64,000 nt of DNA, taken from Eustoma russellianum (taxonomy: Eukaryota > Streptophyta > Magnoliopsida > Gentianales > Gentianaceae). The stretch lies in the NCBI GenBank assembly GCA_036186865.1, contig AP025075.1, forward strand, positions 19,478,032-19,542,031, in the 5' to 3' direction. Position 1 is the first letter of the stretch; every line of letters starts with the position of its first letter. Shown here in pieces: positions 10,977 to 22,639 of this stretch. Made by a program: the position numbers and the translations under genes. The notes beneath the pieces were generated by a model, which searched no databases, had not been told where the DNA came from, and saw only the letters and a program-made list of their open reading frames with translations.

Positions 10977-11865
10977 TTGGAATCGGATGCTAGACAAGTT
11001 GCTGAGCCAACTCCAGAATTTACTTATAAAATTTGCAATTGCTTTGCTTGGACAATCGAAGACATGCTTGAAATTCTCACGACTCTCGTTGAGCACAAGC
11101 TTGACATTGACCCAAAACTTAAGCAAAGAAACTTCGATTCTGAGAGGATTATAATAATCGTTGAAGAGGTCACAAGCAGCTTACTGTCAAGTTTATAAGT
11201 AAAGTCATTTATCTTTTGCGGTTAGCTAATCTCATGATAGTGCCATAGCCTGATACGAGTTGAAAGAAGTGTACATACTACACTAACCTGAACAGAGCTT
11301 GTCTAAAAGATTGCAATCCACTCGCCAAGATTGACATGTTAATGGATTCAGAGGTTGGGCATGAGGTCTTCGACTTTTTCAATGCCTTTAAAGGCTATCA
11401 TCGAATAGCCATGGCTGAAGAAGACCAAGATGAAACCTTCTTTATCAGCGAAAAAGGCACCTATTGCTACGTTAGCTGGCCATTTGGGTTGAAAGCGTGG
11501 GAGACATCTACCAAAGATTGGTTAATTCTTTATTCATAGACTAGATCTGCCGCACCTTAGAAGTCTACATTGATGATATATTCATCAGGGACATGCCACT
11601 TGACGTGTATATCTAGAATTTCAGAGATGTGTTTACCATCCTCAGAGGCTCCAAAATTAGGTTGAACCCCAAAAAATGTACTTTTTGGGTCCGTGGTGGA
11701 AAATTTTTAGGATACATGGTTTTCAAGAAATGGGTTCAAGCTAACCCAAACAAAGTTGAAGCTTTGAAAGCTTTGCACCCACCTTTCAACATCAATGAGG
11801 TGCAGAGAATAACTAGAAGGATCGTGGCTCTCAGCAATTTCTGTCCTAGTAAGACATAAAGATCA
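10977..11865 (+). pseudogene. Tat-type gypsy reverse transcriptase
   Basis: An N-terminal NCFAWTIEDMLEI block (usual D.FAW...DMPGI) is followed by GHEVFDFFNAFKGYHRIAMA, EEDQDETFFISEKGTYCYV and WPFGLKA. The active site VYIDDIFI (YIDD) is intact near 11566-11589. Thumb blocks follow: LNPKKCTFWVRGGKFLGYMV and NEVQRITRRIVALSNF. Stops at 11537 and near 11615 and several shifts show decay. The AEEDQ-T-F and GTYCY blocks are typical of the Tat lineage rather than chromoviruses. Confidence 0.85.
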
Positions 11866-12330
11866 CTCCCAATCTTCTAGATTCTGAAGAAAAATTCGAA
11901 GTTTTAGTAGATGAGAATTGTCAAAAGGCTTTTGACAACTTGAAATCCTACTTGGCCGAGGTACCAACCTAAACTTTGCCGATATTAGGTGAGGTGTTGT
12001 ACATATATCTGCCCATATACCAGGAAGCTATTAGTGTTGTCCTGCTCAGTGAGGAGGACAATGTGCAGAGGCCAATACACTTTGTAAATAAAGCATTACA
12101 TGGGGCTGAGGTGATATGCACAAATAATGATATTCAGGCTCATCCTATTGTGGTTGTCACTGATTAGTTCTTAAAGCATATTCGTCCAAACGAGAGACGT
12201 TGGGAAGAGCAGACAAATGGGTTGTATAATTGGCCGAACACGACATCGATTATCGACCTCAGACTTCAATGAAAGCCCAAGCGTTGATCGACTTTATCAT
12301 TACAAGTATTTAGGATGAACAGTCTCAGAA
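11866..12330 (+). pseudogene. Tat-type gypsy RNase H
   Basis: Recognisable are FDNLKSYLAEVPT, LYIYLPIYQEAISVVLLSEE, VQRPIHFVNKALHGAEVICT and HPIVVVTD, matching the usual LYLAVS..AVSAVLVREE...P.YYVSKAL.GAE...HPIVV.TD order. Stops near 11970 and 12166. An LTR-retrotransposon type RNase H after the RT. Confidence 0.8.
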
Positions 12331-12800
12331 GGGTCAATGAACTATCTATGTTATGGATCTTCTTCCCAATATGGCAGTGGAGCAAGACTCCAGATCATAA
12401 GTTCAATAGGAGAAGAATTTGAATATACATTAAGATTCGACTTCTAAAAAACTAACAATAAAGCCTGGTACGAAGCCTCGATTTTTGGTCTGAACCTAGC
12501 ACAAAAACTCGGGCTGAGAAAATTAAATCACACAATGATTCTCAATATATCATGGCCCAGGTCAAAGGTGATTACAAAGCAAAGGATGATAAGATGAAGC
12601 AATACTAATCTATGTTTGAGCAGCTCAATGGAATGTTCAATACTTTTGAAAGCATATCACCAGGTCGACCAACAAAATGACCAATGCAGTTTCTCGTCTA
12701 CTTCCTCAACTCCAACATGCTTGGGTAAAAAAATCATAGTGGAACTTATTAAGCATCAAATCTATGATCAGGCCGCGGTGCTCCAAGACGGCTATTGATT
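12331..12800 (+). pseudogene. second (archaeal-type) RNase H of Tat element
   Basis: GEEFEYTLRFDF, TNNKAWYEASIFGLNLAQKLG and QVKGDYKAKDDKMKQY (in shifted frames) follow the usual pattern GARL...P.GE...Y.LRF.F..TNN.AEYEALI.GL..A..LG...Q..G.Y.AKD..M..Y. This extra aRNase H domain is characteristic of Tat lineages. Of the catalytic E (AEYEA), the first E has become W here. Confidence 0.75.
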
Positions 12801-12959
12801 CACTTAGATAAACGAGATTGTAAAATTCATAAAATAGGGTGTACAGCCGTAAGATAGGCAAGCAGCTTAAAATTTGTGCATCAAGGCAGCCAGGTACGCT
12901 CTCCTTAATGAAGTCTTATAAAGGAGATCTTTCTCTTAACCGTGGTTGAAGTGTGTCTG

Positions 12960-13990
12960 AAAACAAGAAGGAGATTATATCTTAGAAAGATTCACATATA
13001 AATATGTGGTAATCATTTTGGATCAAGGTTGTTAACACGCTAGTGTTATTTAGCCTGTTACTACTGGAAGACCTTATATCATGACGCTCGTAAATTTGGT
13101 GAAGAACTGCAAAGCATGCCAGGTGCATACTCCTCTAGCTCATATTCCCAGTCAAGAAATGACTCACATCATCAGCCCATAGCCATTTGTTTAATACAAA
13201 ATTGATCTTGTTGGACCTTTTCCACGTGTTCCAGGACCTGTTTTGCCTTTATGTTGATGTACAATACTTTACAAAGTAGATCAAAGCATAGCCTTTTACG
13301 GAAATAACACGAAATGTTAAGAAATTGCTCTGGAAGCACATTAATTGGCATGTGAGATTGCCAAGAGTCTTGGTCTTCAGTAACATGAAATAATTCTTTG
13401 ATATTCTTGTTATAAGCTAGCGTGTCGGGCTGTAGCTAAAGCAAAACTTCACTTCGGTGACTCTTATTCAAGCTTATGGTCAAGCAAACTTGGCAGCTGC
13501 AACTTGAAGGAAGGTTTAAGGAGTAGACTTGAGAAAGCCAAAGCATGCTGGGTAGATAGGCTGCCTAACATCCTGTTGGGATATCGCACAACTCCTTCAC
13601 CTAAATCAAGGAAACTACATTTGCCTTGGTTTATAACTCTGAAGCTGTGATATCAGATGAGATTGGCTCCATGTTAGCAAGAGTGGAAAATCATTCCGAC
13701 TAGAATAATAATCAAAAATCTATTCCTTAACATGGATGGCTTGGAGGAAAAAGGGGAACTAGCTCACATTTAAATGGCGTTGTACAAGAACCTGACCTCA
13801 ATATTATAATGTGAGAGTGCGTTATGAATTCTTCAAGATTGGAGATTTCGTCTTTCAAAAGAATACTGCAAGTCACGTCCGCCCTTAAGGCAAGTTTGAC
13901 CCAAAATAGGAAAGGTTGTACCACGTGATCCCCTTTTCCCTTCGGAGCCTACTAGTTAGAAACCTCAGATGGTAGGACTTTGCAACAAAA
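12960..13990 (+). pseudogene. Tat-type gypsy integrase
   Basis: The zinc-binding tail reads NCKACQVHTPLAHIPSQEMT, followed by IDLVGPFPRVPG (first catalytic D in IDLVGPFP). The core is heavily broken; a late block LLGYRTTPSPKSRKLHLPW matches YRTTPR.STGETPF. The C-terminus includes GKFDPK-WERLYHVI and FATKLTYIKSKTF. It ends near 13990, after which coding similarity stops. Numerous stops. Confidence 0.75.
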
Positions 13991-14194
13991 TTGACATATA
14001 TCAAATCTAAAACATTTTCAAGTATAATAATTGCAAATTTTCTTTCAAGAAAACCAATTAAAGTTTGTTCATTCATTTTTGGTTCAATATTTCAACATAG
14101 AAATGGCTTGAACACAATATAGTATATTCAAGTTATGCCCTCAACTATGTGAGCTTGGTAGGTCCAAGCCGTTATAACGTCTCAAACGAGGACA

Positions 14195-14365
14195 CATGAT
14201 AGTTTCCAACACTCAAAAAGTCTGGGTGACCCCAACAAAGACATTAAGGCGCAACAAGTTTTACGCTCGCCTCAACAGTGGGCAAAGGACATGTTTTCGA
14301 ACATTCACCAGGTCTGGATTACCCTAACAAAGGGATTAAGACGAAACATCTTTGTTGCACTTGAC
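14195..14365 (+). repeat. two-copy direct repeat 3' of Tat pol
   Basis: GTCTGGGTGACCCCAACAAA with ATTAAGGCG at about 14220-14255 recurs as GTCTGGATTACCCTAACAAA with ATTAAGACG at about 14312-14345. It lies in the non-coding region where Tat elements carry their long 3' untranslated sequence. Confidence 0.5.
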
Positions 14366-14419
14366 CTTGCCATATCTAGGTAGTCGTTTGCCCGATGGTG
14401 GATACAACCTTGTTCATTA

Positions 14420-15954
14420 GGACTCAATGGAACAAGTCTTCATAACAAGTCTTTTCGATTCATACAAGAGTTAATGGTTAGATAGATTTCTGATGTGACA
14501 ACAGAACATGTTTTTTGAACTTGAAACCTAGTTTACTTTGTTATTAGACTATATTTCAGAGAGTTGTACAAGGACACATCCCAATATTTGTGGCCCAAGG
14601 CAGATACATGATGCAAAAATTAGTGGATTTTTGCATTTTTCATTCAGGCTAACCTCTGAGGTCCTAGGTTATTAGACTTAAAGTATGAAATTTGTTATAG
14701 ATTCAAGTCGAGACAACTTATTTGTTCAGCTTCATCCTTCCTAAGTGGCCCGAGGATATCGCACATATGAAAATCGTTCAAGATATGAAGTTTATTTTTG
14801 TGGTTTTCTAGTTATTATCGTGATTATCTCCTTGGCTTAGCCACTAAAGGACTGAGGTCATTATACTTAAGATAATTTGTTAAATAATTTTGCCCTTGTT
14901 GCTCAATTTCAATTGTCGAGTTTAGTTTAACAGACGGATTTCGTTACTAAGAGAGCAACCACTCAGAAATTGACAAGTCAGAGGTATGCAGAAATGGAAC
15001 ATTCAGAATGTTTTTGCCCGTTACTAAGAGATCAACCTTCTTCCTCTGATCAACAAGGCTAGTCTGAAGGCATCTGATGAGGACAAAACTATCACCCCGA
15101 AAAATGACTAAGTATGACCAACCTGGCCTGCTATAGTCAACATCATCTAACTCTTGTACGAGCACAGGTCGCCTAGGATTTCATGTCAGGTACTTAGGTC
15201 CAAATGCAGAGTCATGTCAGTGCGATCTAGGGGATGCAAAATTCCCCCTTAACGTCGACTAGTCTCACTCACAGACATTGAAGGTTGGTCACTTCAGCCA
15301 CATGTATCATCTCATCCTCAGCTCTCATCTCAGCAATAGACTACACCTTGGCCATGCGAAAAAGGCCGGCCATGGACAAAGTATCCAAAGCCTCTCTGCT
15401 CATCTCAGCACAAGCAAACCCCTACCACACAGCAGTTTAGCTATGCAACTTAACGCGTGGCGTCATATAGCGTTCAAGCATGATAGGACAAATGGCATTC
15501 TTCCATAACTCCTAAATATGCATTGGTCGTCCAAATCACAAAAAAGAAACAAACACGCCGACAAAGGACATGTTCAGTCGAATTATGAAACCTTCTTCTC
15601 GAACTACAAAAAGGGACAGATTTCTCTAAATATTCTAGCATATGCACTTACAAATATGGAAAATTCAATAACTGACTAAATTTTGCGAGGGTTTTCCTGG
15701 AATAAAACTTTAGAGCCTATAATGTTGTTGAATCATGCAGGATTTCTGCATCAACTACTGTTAGTTTTATTGCTTCGATCATCCGTTGATCATATGTGAA
15801 GATCCGACTTTGCCACATATGAAGCAGCTACATTCTATTTTCACATATAGATGTAAACGTCCAACACATGAAACAAAATAAACTAGAAGACATATCAAAT
15901 GAAAACCGCACAATTACAATTTACACAGGCTTTTTTTCTTTCATTCTTTTTTAA
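14420..15954. other. probable decayed Tat 3' region, no gene
   Basis: No coding similarity. The position suggests the untranslated 3' region and LTR of the Tat relic, but no LTR termini or poly-purine tract could be fixed. Short open frames here have no recognisable motif. Confidence 0.35.
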
Positions 15955-16350
15955 TTAATGTATACAGGCTTTGTAGACAGTAAACTCTAAAGAGGCACTC
16001 ACAAAAATGGTAATAATAAGGTTCTACCAATCCTAAAAAACTACTCCTATGGCTCATTGATAAGTAGGTTACAGACTTTAGTTCTCTTGAAAAATAAATT
16101 TAGTAAGTGAAAATTATTTTCAGATATTCTAAATTAGTAAAATGGACTTGTAAAATAGGACCAAGAGAGTAATAAATTTAACTTCCCTATGTCCACGTTT
16201 TAATTGTTGTATTTTAACTTTCAAATGCAGGGTCCCAAATTTTTCCGCTTTCCCTCTCACATATTGCAAACCGACGAACTGTTCCCGTCAACCTTTTTGC
16301 CGCCCTCTCTAAAGCATTTTTTGTATCAACTTTTACATTACAACTGAAAT
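15955..16350. repeat. dispersed block P (paralogue at 30.4 and 32.5 kb)
   Basis: Segments such as AAACTCTAAAGAGGCACTC, TTCTAAATTAGTAAAATGGA and TTGCAAACCGACGAACTG recur in the same order at 30430-30500 and 32540-32870, where about 2 kb separates them. This copy has about 30 bp near 16232-16262 that the other lacks. Confidence 0.6.
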
Positions 16351-17299
16351 TAGTTATCTAGTGCGTAAACGATAATTCATAGCTGAGGGCCACAAATTAC
16401 ATTGAGGGTAGTGTAACTGAAAGAACAAAACCAAAGAAAAGAAAAGAAGTGTTATGTAAGAAGTTTATTATAGCCTTCTGTTCCGATTAAATGTCATCAT
16501 GAATAAATTTAACTTTGGGTGAATTAGCATTTGATCGATATTTTGAATATTTAAACATTAATCAAGCATGATCGGTCGCGAGCTAATTCTTTGTTCGAGT
16601 TGGCTCGTTTGCTCGCTTCCATACAGAATATATATGCAATTAACATGTTTATGCTTGCATGCTCAACGAACAATCAAGTCAGTTTGTTACATGTTCGAGT
16701 TCGATTCAACTTATTCAATGAGGCGCTAGATCCACACGAAATGATTTATCTTCGATATGAATGAGATAATTCATGAGCGGATCATTAACTGTTTACAAGC
16801 GGCATGCTTCATTTACACTTCTAGATTAATGATCTTGTTAGCCATATTAATATTTATCATTTGAACGCGATGAATACTATGTTGAAAGACAAATCTTTAA
16901 CAACACAACTTCTCCAAGTTGCAAGGCGTATAAGCTTGGCGAGAAGATGGATCCTATCATATGCGATGAAAATTATGTGTTTTACGTTGCTAATGATGTT
17001 TTCATTTCCAACGGAGTCAATGACACATTCTTTCTTAACTTTGAAATATGATGGAATAAAGCAAAATGACTCACTAAATTGGCTGCGCTACTTATGTTGT
17101 GAAGTAGCATTTGATCGACATATTTTGACGCAATTTTTATTATGGGTCATCGGAAAACCACCTCTATGTATTTCTAACACATGACTATAATTGCGTGCAT
17201 CCGACTCTCTCCCATACCCCGCCTTAGGAAAAAGTCTCTAAAGCAATGGGGTAATGTTGTTGTACGTTGCTAATGTAATTGATTGTTGGAATGCGTCTC
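16351..17299. other. unassigned spacer before Copia-2
   Basis: AT-rich. A 107-codon open frame at 16861-17184 shows no recognisable motif and no coding-like features. AGCATTTGATCGATATTTTG (16526) recurs in slightly different form at 17106. Confidence 0.4.
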
Positions 17300-17304
17300 T
17301 CAAT

Positions 17305-17523
17305 TGATGGAAAATATGATCAAATTTAAGACATGATTTGATGGAAAATAGGATCAAATTAAAGATGTGATTTGATCAAATCATATTTTGTCATATCATA
17401 TTCTTTTACTTATTGTAATCAAATATACTATTGGTAGAACGTAAATGTAGCTACAAATTAGACCTATTGTAAAGCATTACAGTCAATGTAATACGACTTT
17501 TACACTCAAAATTACTTTTTACA
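17305..17523 (+). repeat. Copia-2 5' LTR
   Basis: 219 bp, TGATGGAAAATATG to ACTTTTTACA. The primer site TGGTATCATAGCAGG starts at 17524 and has one mismatch to the usual TGGTATCAGAGC. It contains an internal near-duplicate of TTGATGGAAAATA-GATCAAATT. Confidence 0.88.
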
Positions 17524-17637
17524 TGGTATCATAGCAGGTTATCTGATTCGTGGGAGTCAGAAAAATATTGTTTCCTCATCGTCCTCTCCCTTTCACAGAC
17601 TGATCAAGCCATATCCAACAAAGATTAGAACCCTTTT

Positions 17638-18760
17638 TTGAACTCAGAAATAAGATTTTCATCGTTGTTCAGAAACCTTTTCAGACCATATGTCATGCCC
17701 ACATACAGGAACTCTGAAACAGAATTTCATCGTTGTTCCTGGACCTTTACCTGGCCAACCAGCCTAAAAAAATATCCATTCCTTGACCTCTTAAACATGT
17801 TAGACGAATCAAAAAATAATGAACTGGATATACGGTTAGTCAACCTGCTGAAGAACAGCATTGGTGTTCAACAAACAGTCACAATTTCTGAAGACTTGTC
17901 TCTGAGATTCAAGTTCAATGGTGAGAACTGCCTTTCGTGGGCCAAGCTCATCAAGAAAGCAATCGGCAGCAGGGGAGGACACAACACATCAAGGGTGTTC
18001 CTCACCACTATATGTCACAGATCAGGTGTATCCGTAGTGGGAGCAGAATGATCATTTGGTGTTTACTTGGCTGATCCAGAACATCGAACCAAGCCTGGTA
18101 AATAGTGTGCCCCAATACTCGATAGCAAAAACATCATGGGTTGGACTTGCGACCGCTTACAGTTCGGTGGGGATGCCCTTCAAGTGTTTGACCCTCACAG
18201 GAAGGCAAACTCTATTAGATAAGGTTGAGGATCACTTGAGGACTGCTGAAATCTACTCCAATGGGTGTGGACAAAATTAAACTGCAGGGACCCTAATCCC
18301 ATGAGGCACCTTAAGGTTATTCCAACTCTTGACTATTGTGGATGACAAGTTTGAGGTTGTGAAGAGAGACCTGTTAAAAAGAGAGCCACTCCAAAGAGTG
18401 GAAGTAGCCTCTGCGGCCATGCGAATTGAAGAAGCCAGGATTGGGATTCTTCAGGGAATCCCTTCAGAACTTAAATCGAGAGTCATCTCTTACGTCTATG
18501 TTCGGGGAATCCCTTCAGGCATGGAGTAATCATCAGGGATTGGCCACAGATTGAAGCTCCAAGGCAAAATTGAGGGGCCATGGACAACGACACAATGCTC
18601 GTAGTTGTTATCACGTGGTAGAGAAAAGGAGGACAAGTCGAAGCTTCAGTGCACCTACTGCGGAATGAAGAAGCACACTAAAGAAATGTGATTTCAGCTG
18701 GTGGGATATCCAGATTGGTGGGAGGCGCAAGGACATAATAAACAACGACAGCAACAGGGT
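17638..18760 (+). pseudogene. Copia-2 gag
   Basis: The Gag start is probably the ATG near 17797 (MLDESKNNELDIRLVNLLKN), equivalent to the MSGESSD start of Copia-3, 4 and 5. Then come LRFKFNGENCLSWAKLIKKA, VFTWLIQNIEPSLVNSV and DDKFEVVKRDLLKREPLQ. The zinc knuckle is CTYCGMKKHTKEM with TGA at 18689 replacing the last Cys, followed by QLVGYPDWW. Breaks: TGA near 18050, TAA at 18278. Confidence 0.85.
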
Positions 18761-19238
18761 ATAGTGGTGCCAGGCCGAGGTGCCGATGCTGTGAGCATGG
18801 CAAAGGCACTAGCAGCACGAGTATCACTAGTGGCGGCGGTGACAACCATGGCTAGAAAGGTAAGAAGGAAGAAGACAGCGGTAGAGGGAAGGCCGACGTA
18901 GGGGAGAAGGAGAATGTGAAGGGGAATGATAGGGTTGGGTATTTAAAGCCCAATCCCACCTCCTCTATTTTTCCAGTTTTACCCCTGTCTTTAAAAGAAA
19001 TTACACCCCCAACCGCATCAAATTCCCAAAATGGATTGACAGCCCAAATTAATTCTCGAAATACAGAGCCTGACCAAACTATAGACCGAGTGACCTACCT
19101 AATTTAAGTTATTCCTAGTCTGTCTACACCAACTAATTACCAAAATACCCTCGGACTCGTAAAAGTGCCAAAAAGTCTTCCGACTCCAGTCAAGCTCATA
19201 TAACAACGGCCAGACTCCATCATCTAAGTTGAACCCCT

Positions 19239-19700
19239 TTGTCGAGTCGTCAAAAGCATTCCAAATGGATCTTAGACTGTGGGGCTACCGACACCATGAC
19301 ATATGATCTCACTGATTTCTCTATGCTCACCACTCCCAACAAAACCTATATCGAAATAGCAAGTGGTGAACTAGTAACTATTCATGGGATAGAACCTATC
19401 TCTTTCTCTCTAGAACTTATGCTCTGTAATTGTTTATATGTCCCTGATCTATCTTCAAAATTGTTGTTGCTAAGTAAAGTGACAAAAGAGCTCGATTATG
19501 TTGTACTGATATATCCTCATTTTTGTCTTTTGTAGAATATTCATTCGAAGGAGATGATTGGATGCGGCACTGAAAGATGTTGTTTGTACTATGTGGATAA
19601 GGTCGCTAAAACTGGGTCAGTCTATTCTTACCCACGGTACGGTCTATCGGTAGTTGTGGTTATGGCAGCGTCGTCTGGGCCACCCTTTCTTTGGTTATCT
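19239..19700 (+). pseudogene. Copia-2 protease and GAG-pre-integrase
   Basis: KWILDCGATDTMTYDLTDF carries the catalytic Asp in a DCG rather than DSG/DTG motif. LCNCLYVPDLSSKLLLLSKV follows. A TAG stop lies at 19533, and MIGCGTERCCLYYVDKVAK continues in frame after it. Confidence 0.85.
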
Positions 19701-20957
19701 TAAGATCCTTTTTCCTACTTTGTTTACTAGTTAGACGAATAATTTTTCTTATGAAACTTGCATATGTGCTAAATGGCATAAGAGTACTTTTCAACCCAAT
19801 AACACTCATGTTGATAATTACCTACTCCACAAGGGTTTCAATACTTTGTTACCTTTGTGGATGATTTTTCTCGCATGGTTTGGATCTATTTCATAAAACA
19901 TAAGTCACAAGTTAACGCTTGATCCGATGACTTCTTCAAAATGGTCAAAACTCAGTTTAACACGAATGTTTGCATTCTTCGATCTGACAATGGGGGTGAG
20001 TACATGTCCCACGACCTCCAACACTTCTTCCAAGAAAATGGTCTGGTTCGTCAACATCATGCCCCAATACTCCTCAATAGAATAGGGTAGTTGAACAGAA
20101 AAATAGGATACTCCATGCAATGACCCCCGCAATGATGATTGAGTCATGTGTTCCTACTCATTTCTGGCCTGAAGCAGTAGCGGCCTCTACTTATCCCTTA
20201 AATTGTTTGCCCACAAAAATCCTTCACCAACAAATGCCCCTTCATACATTATCTACCCAAGTTAGTATTCCCTCCATTCTAACTCTCCCTTCTTAGGTGT
20301 TTCGATGTTTGGTCTTTGTCCATACTCCAAAGGGCGAGCTTATTAAGTTTGACCCTTGAGCCTAGAAGTTTGTCTTTGTCGATTATGCTACTCATAAAAA
20401 GGGTATCTTAGTAAATAAGTATAGAGAGTTGTGGTTAGTTGTTGACCAATGGAAAGCAGCTGAAGATCTTAATCGAAAGCTCCGCTATTCTGAACAGTGA
20501 GAAAGACTTTTTAAAGTTTGATCAAATCGGTGCTACAATCCCGTTCATATCAAATGGACTTAGTCTTTCTCGAGTAAAAATATTTTTACAGTCACCATAC
20601 TCCGGCCCAAGGGAAACACCATCAGGTGGGCCACTCGACTGGTTACATAACTTCAGAATGTCGGAGACATTCCAACAAGGACAACTAGATAGCGCCACTG
20701 AGCAGACCTTTGACAATGTAGAAAAGACAGAAACACCAGGGTCATCCCATGAACCTCCTTCTGTGAGTGTTCCTTTAGAAGTAAGTGAAGTACATACTGA
20801 TAGTGCATTGTTTAATAATGAGGGTTTGTCTGCTTTGACAGCTTTATATGATCTGGACGGTCCTGATGTCCTATCTGAGTCACATGTAGGGGTTCTTCCT
20901 CCTAGAGGGAACAGAGGGGTGCCACCATGGAGGTACTCACCAGAAGATAAGACATGA
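19700..20957 (+). pseudogene. Copia-2 integrase and linker
   Basis: Fragments FQYFVTFVDDFSRMVWIYFI, TQFNTNVCILRSDNGGEYMS (second catalytic Asp in SDNGGEY) and FFQENGLVRQHHAP are in pieces. The region carrying the catalytic Glu (NGVAERKNR) is destroyed (NRIG-stop-LNRKIG). The linker to RT (20439-20957) is open for 172 codons and ends LPPRGNRGVPPWRYSPE, a copia spacer block. Confidence 0.82.
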
Positions 20958-22545
20958 TCCTCGAGATATCACGTGAACTTTACTCAAGGAGATATGTCAA
21001 AACGGTTGCTTACTTATTTGTGCTCAGAACTTGTACCACAAACAGTCGAAGAAGCCAACAGAATACAGGAGTGGCAAAAGGCGATGAATTTAGAAATAGA
21101 GGCTTTAAAGAAAAATGAAACATGGGAGAAGCGTGTGTTATCAGAATAAAAAAACATGTGGGGAGCCGATGTGTCTTTACGGTCAAATATAAGGTAGATG
21201 GGACTCCAGCGGGATAAGGCACGACTGGTGGTGAAAGAATATACTCAAACACATGGAATTCACTTATTCAGAAACTTCTTCCCCCATTGCGAAAACTGAT
21301 ACAATCAGAGTTCTATTCTCCTTAGCTGCTAAGGAAGATTGGCCTCTACACCAGTTCGATGTAAAACAAAGGAAGAAGTTTATATGGAGGCTCCACCTGG
21401 TTTCTAGGATGAGTTTTAGGGAAATAAAGTCTGTCATCTTAAAAGGGCTCTCTATGGACTGAAGCAGTCTCTGCCTATGTGGTTCAGATGATTTACGACA
21501 GTTATGAAGCAAAATAAATACAGTCAGAGTAACGCTAATCAGACTCTGTTTTTCAAATGAAGGGGAAAACTAGTAACGTGCCTGATCATTTATGTGAACG
21601 ATATGATTATCACAAACAATTACTAGGAGGAAATGTCAGAACTTCAAAAGAGGTTATTTATCGAATTTGAAATAAAGGAGTTAGGGAGTCTGAAATACTT
21701 CATAGTAATAGAAGTTCCTTAGTCAAATAAAGGGATCTGCATATCACAAAAAAATATTTGCTCAACTTGCTGACAAAAGTAAGGATGCTAGATTGCAAAC
21801 CAAATGACGTACTGATGGTGATGAGCTTAAAATTAAGAATCACTAATGGAGCACTGCCGGTAGATCGTGAACAGTATTAGAGGTTGGTAGAGAAACTAGT
21901 CTATCTGTCTCATTCACAACCAGACATTGCTTATGTTGTCGGGGTCGTAGTCAGTTTACGCACAAGTCGCAAGAAGAGCATTTGGATGCTGTGATGCATA
22001 TTGTGACGTATTTGAAGGGGTCTCCAGGGCGTGGGAAACTCTTCAGAAAGGATGGTCATTTAGATGTAGAAGCCTACACCGACGTAGACTGGGCAGGCAA
22101 CTCAAATGATAAGAGGTCTATATCAGGGTAGTTTGCGCTGGTTAGAGGTAATTTGGTCACTTGGAGGAGCAAGAAATAGAAGGTGGTTGCGTTGTCAAGC
22201 GCATAAGCAGAGTTCAGGAGAATCGCTAAAGGGGTCATAAAAGTACTATGGCTGAAAAAAGTGAGGTACGAGTTAGGTTTTACGCAACGATGTCTGGCTC
22301 AGCTAAAGTGCAATAGCAAGGTTGTAGTAAATATTTCAAAAAATATCGTGCAACGTGACAGAACTAAAAATGTCAAGGTAGACAGACACTTCATCAAGAA
22401 AAAACTCAAGGATGACGTCATCAAAATCCCATTTGTATGATTAGAGGACCGGTAGGCTGACATACTCACTAAAGCAGTAAGTGGGAAGGTGTTTGAGTCC
22501 ACTCTAGGAAATTTAAACATTGAAGACCCCAGCGTTCAACTTGAG
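20958..22545 (+). pseudogene. Copia-2 reverse transcriptase and RNase H
   Basis: RT blocks: EEANRIQEWQKAMNLEIEAL, ARLVVKEYTQTHGIHLF, KTDTIRVLFSLAAKEDWPLH. The catalytic box reads YVND (21591-21602). Then LINYLSHSQPD-like and YTDVDWAGNSNDKRSISG, LVTWRSKK with TAG at 22177, VVALSSA with TAA, ending VNISKNIVQRDRTKNVKVDR and ADILTKAVSGKVFES. Many stops. The poly-purine tract TTGAGGGGGAG is at 22541-22551. Confidence 0.85.
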
Positions 22546-22639
22546 GGGGAGGGATGGAAAACAAGATCAAATTTAAGATAGGATTTGATGGAAAACACGA
22601 TCAAATTTAAGATGTGATTTGGTCCAATTATATCTTATC

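Noticed and set aside
16861..17184. 107-codon open frame as a gene
   Set aside because: No recognisable motif or plausible composition; AT-rich spacer.
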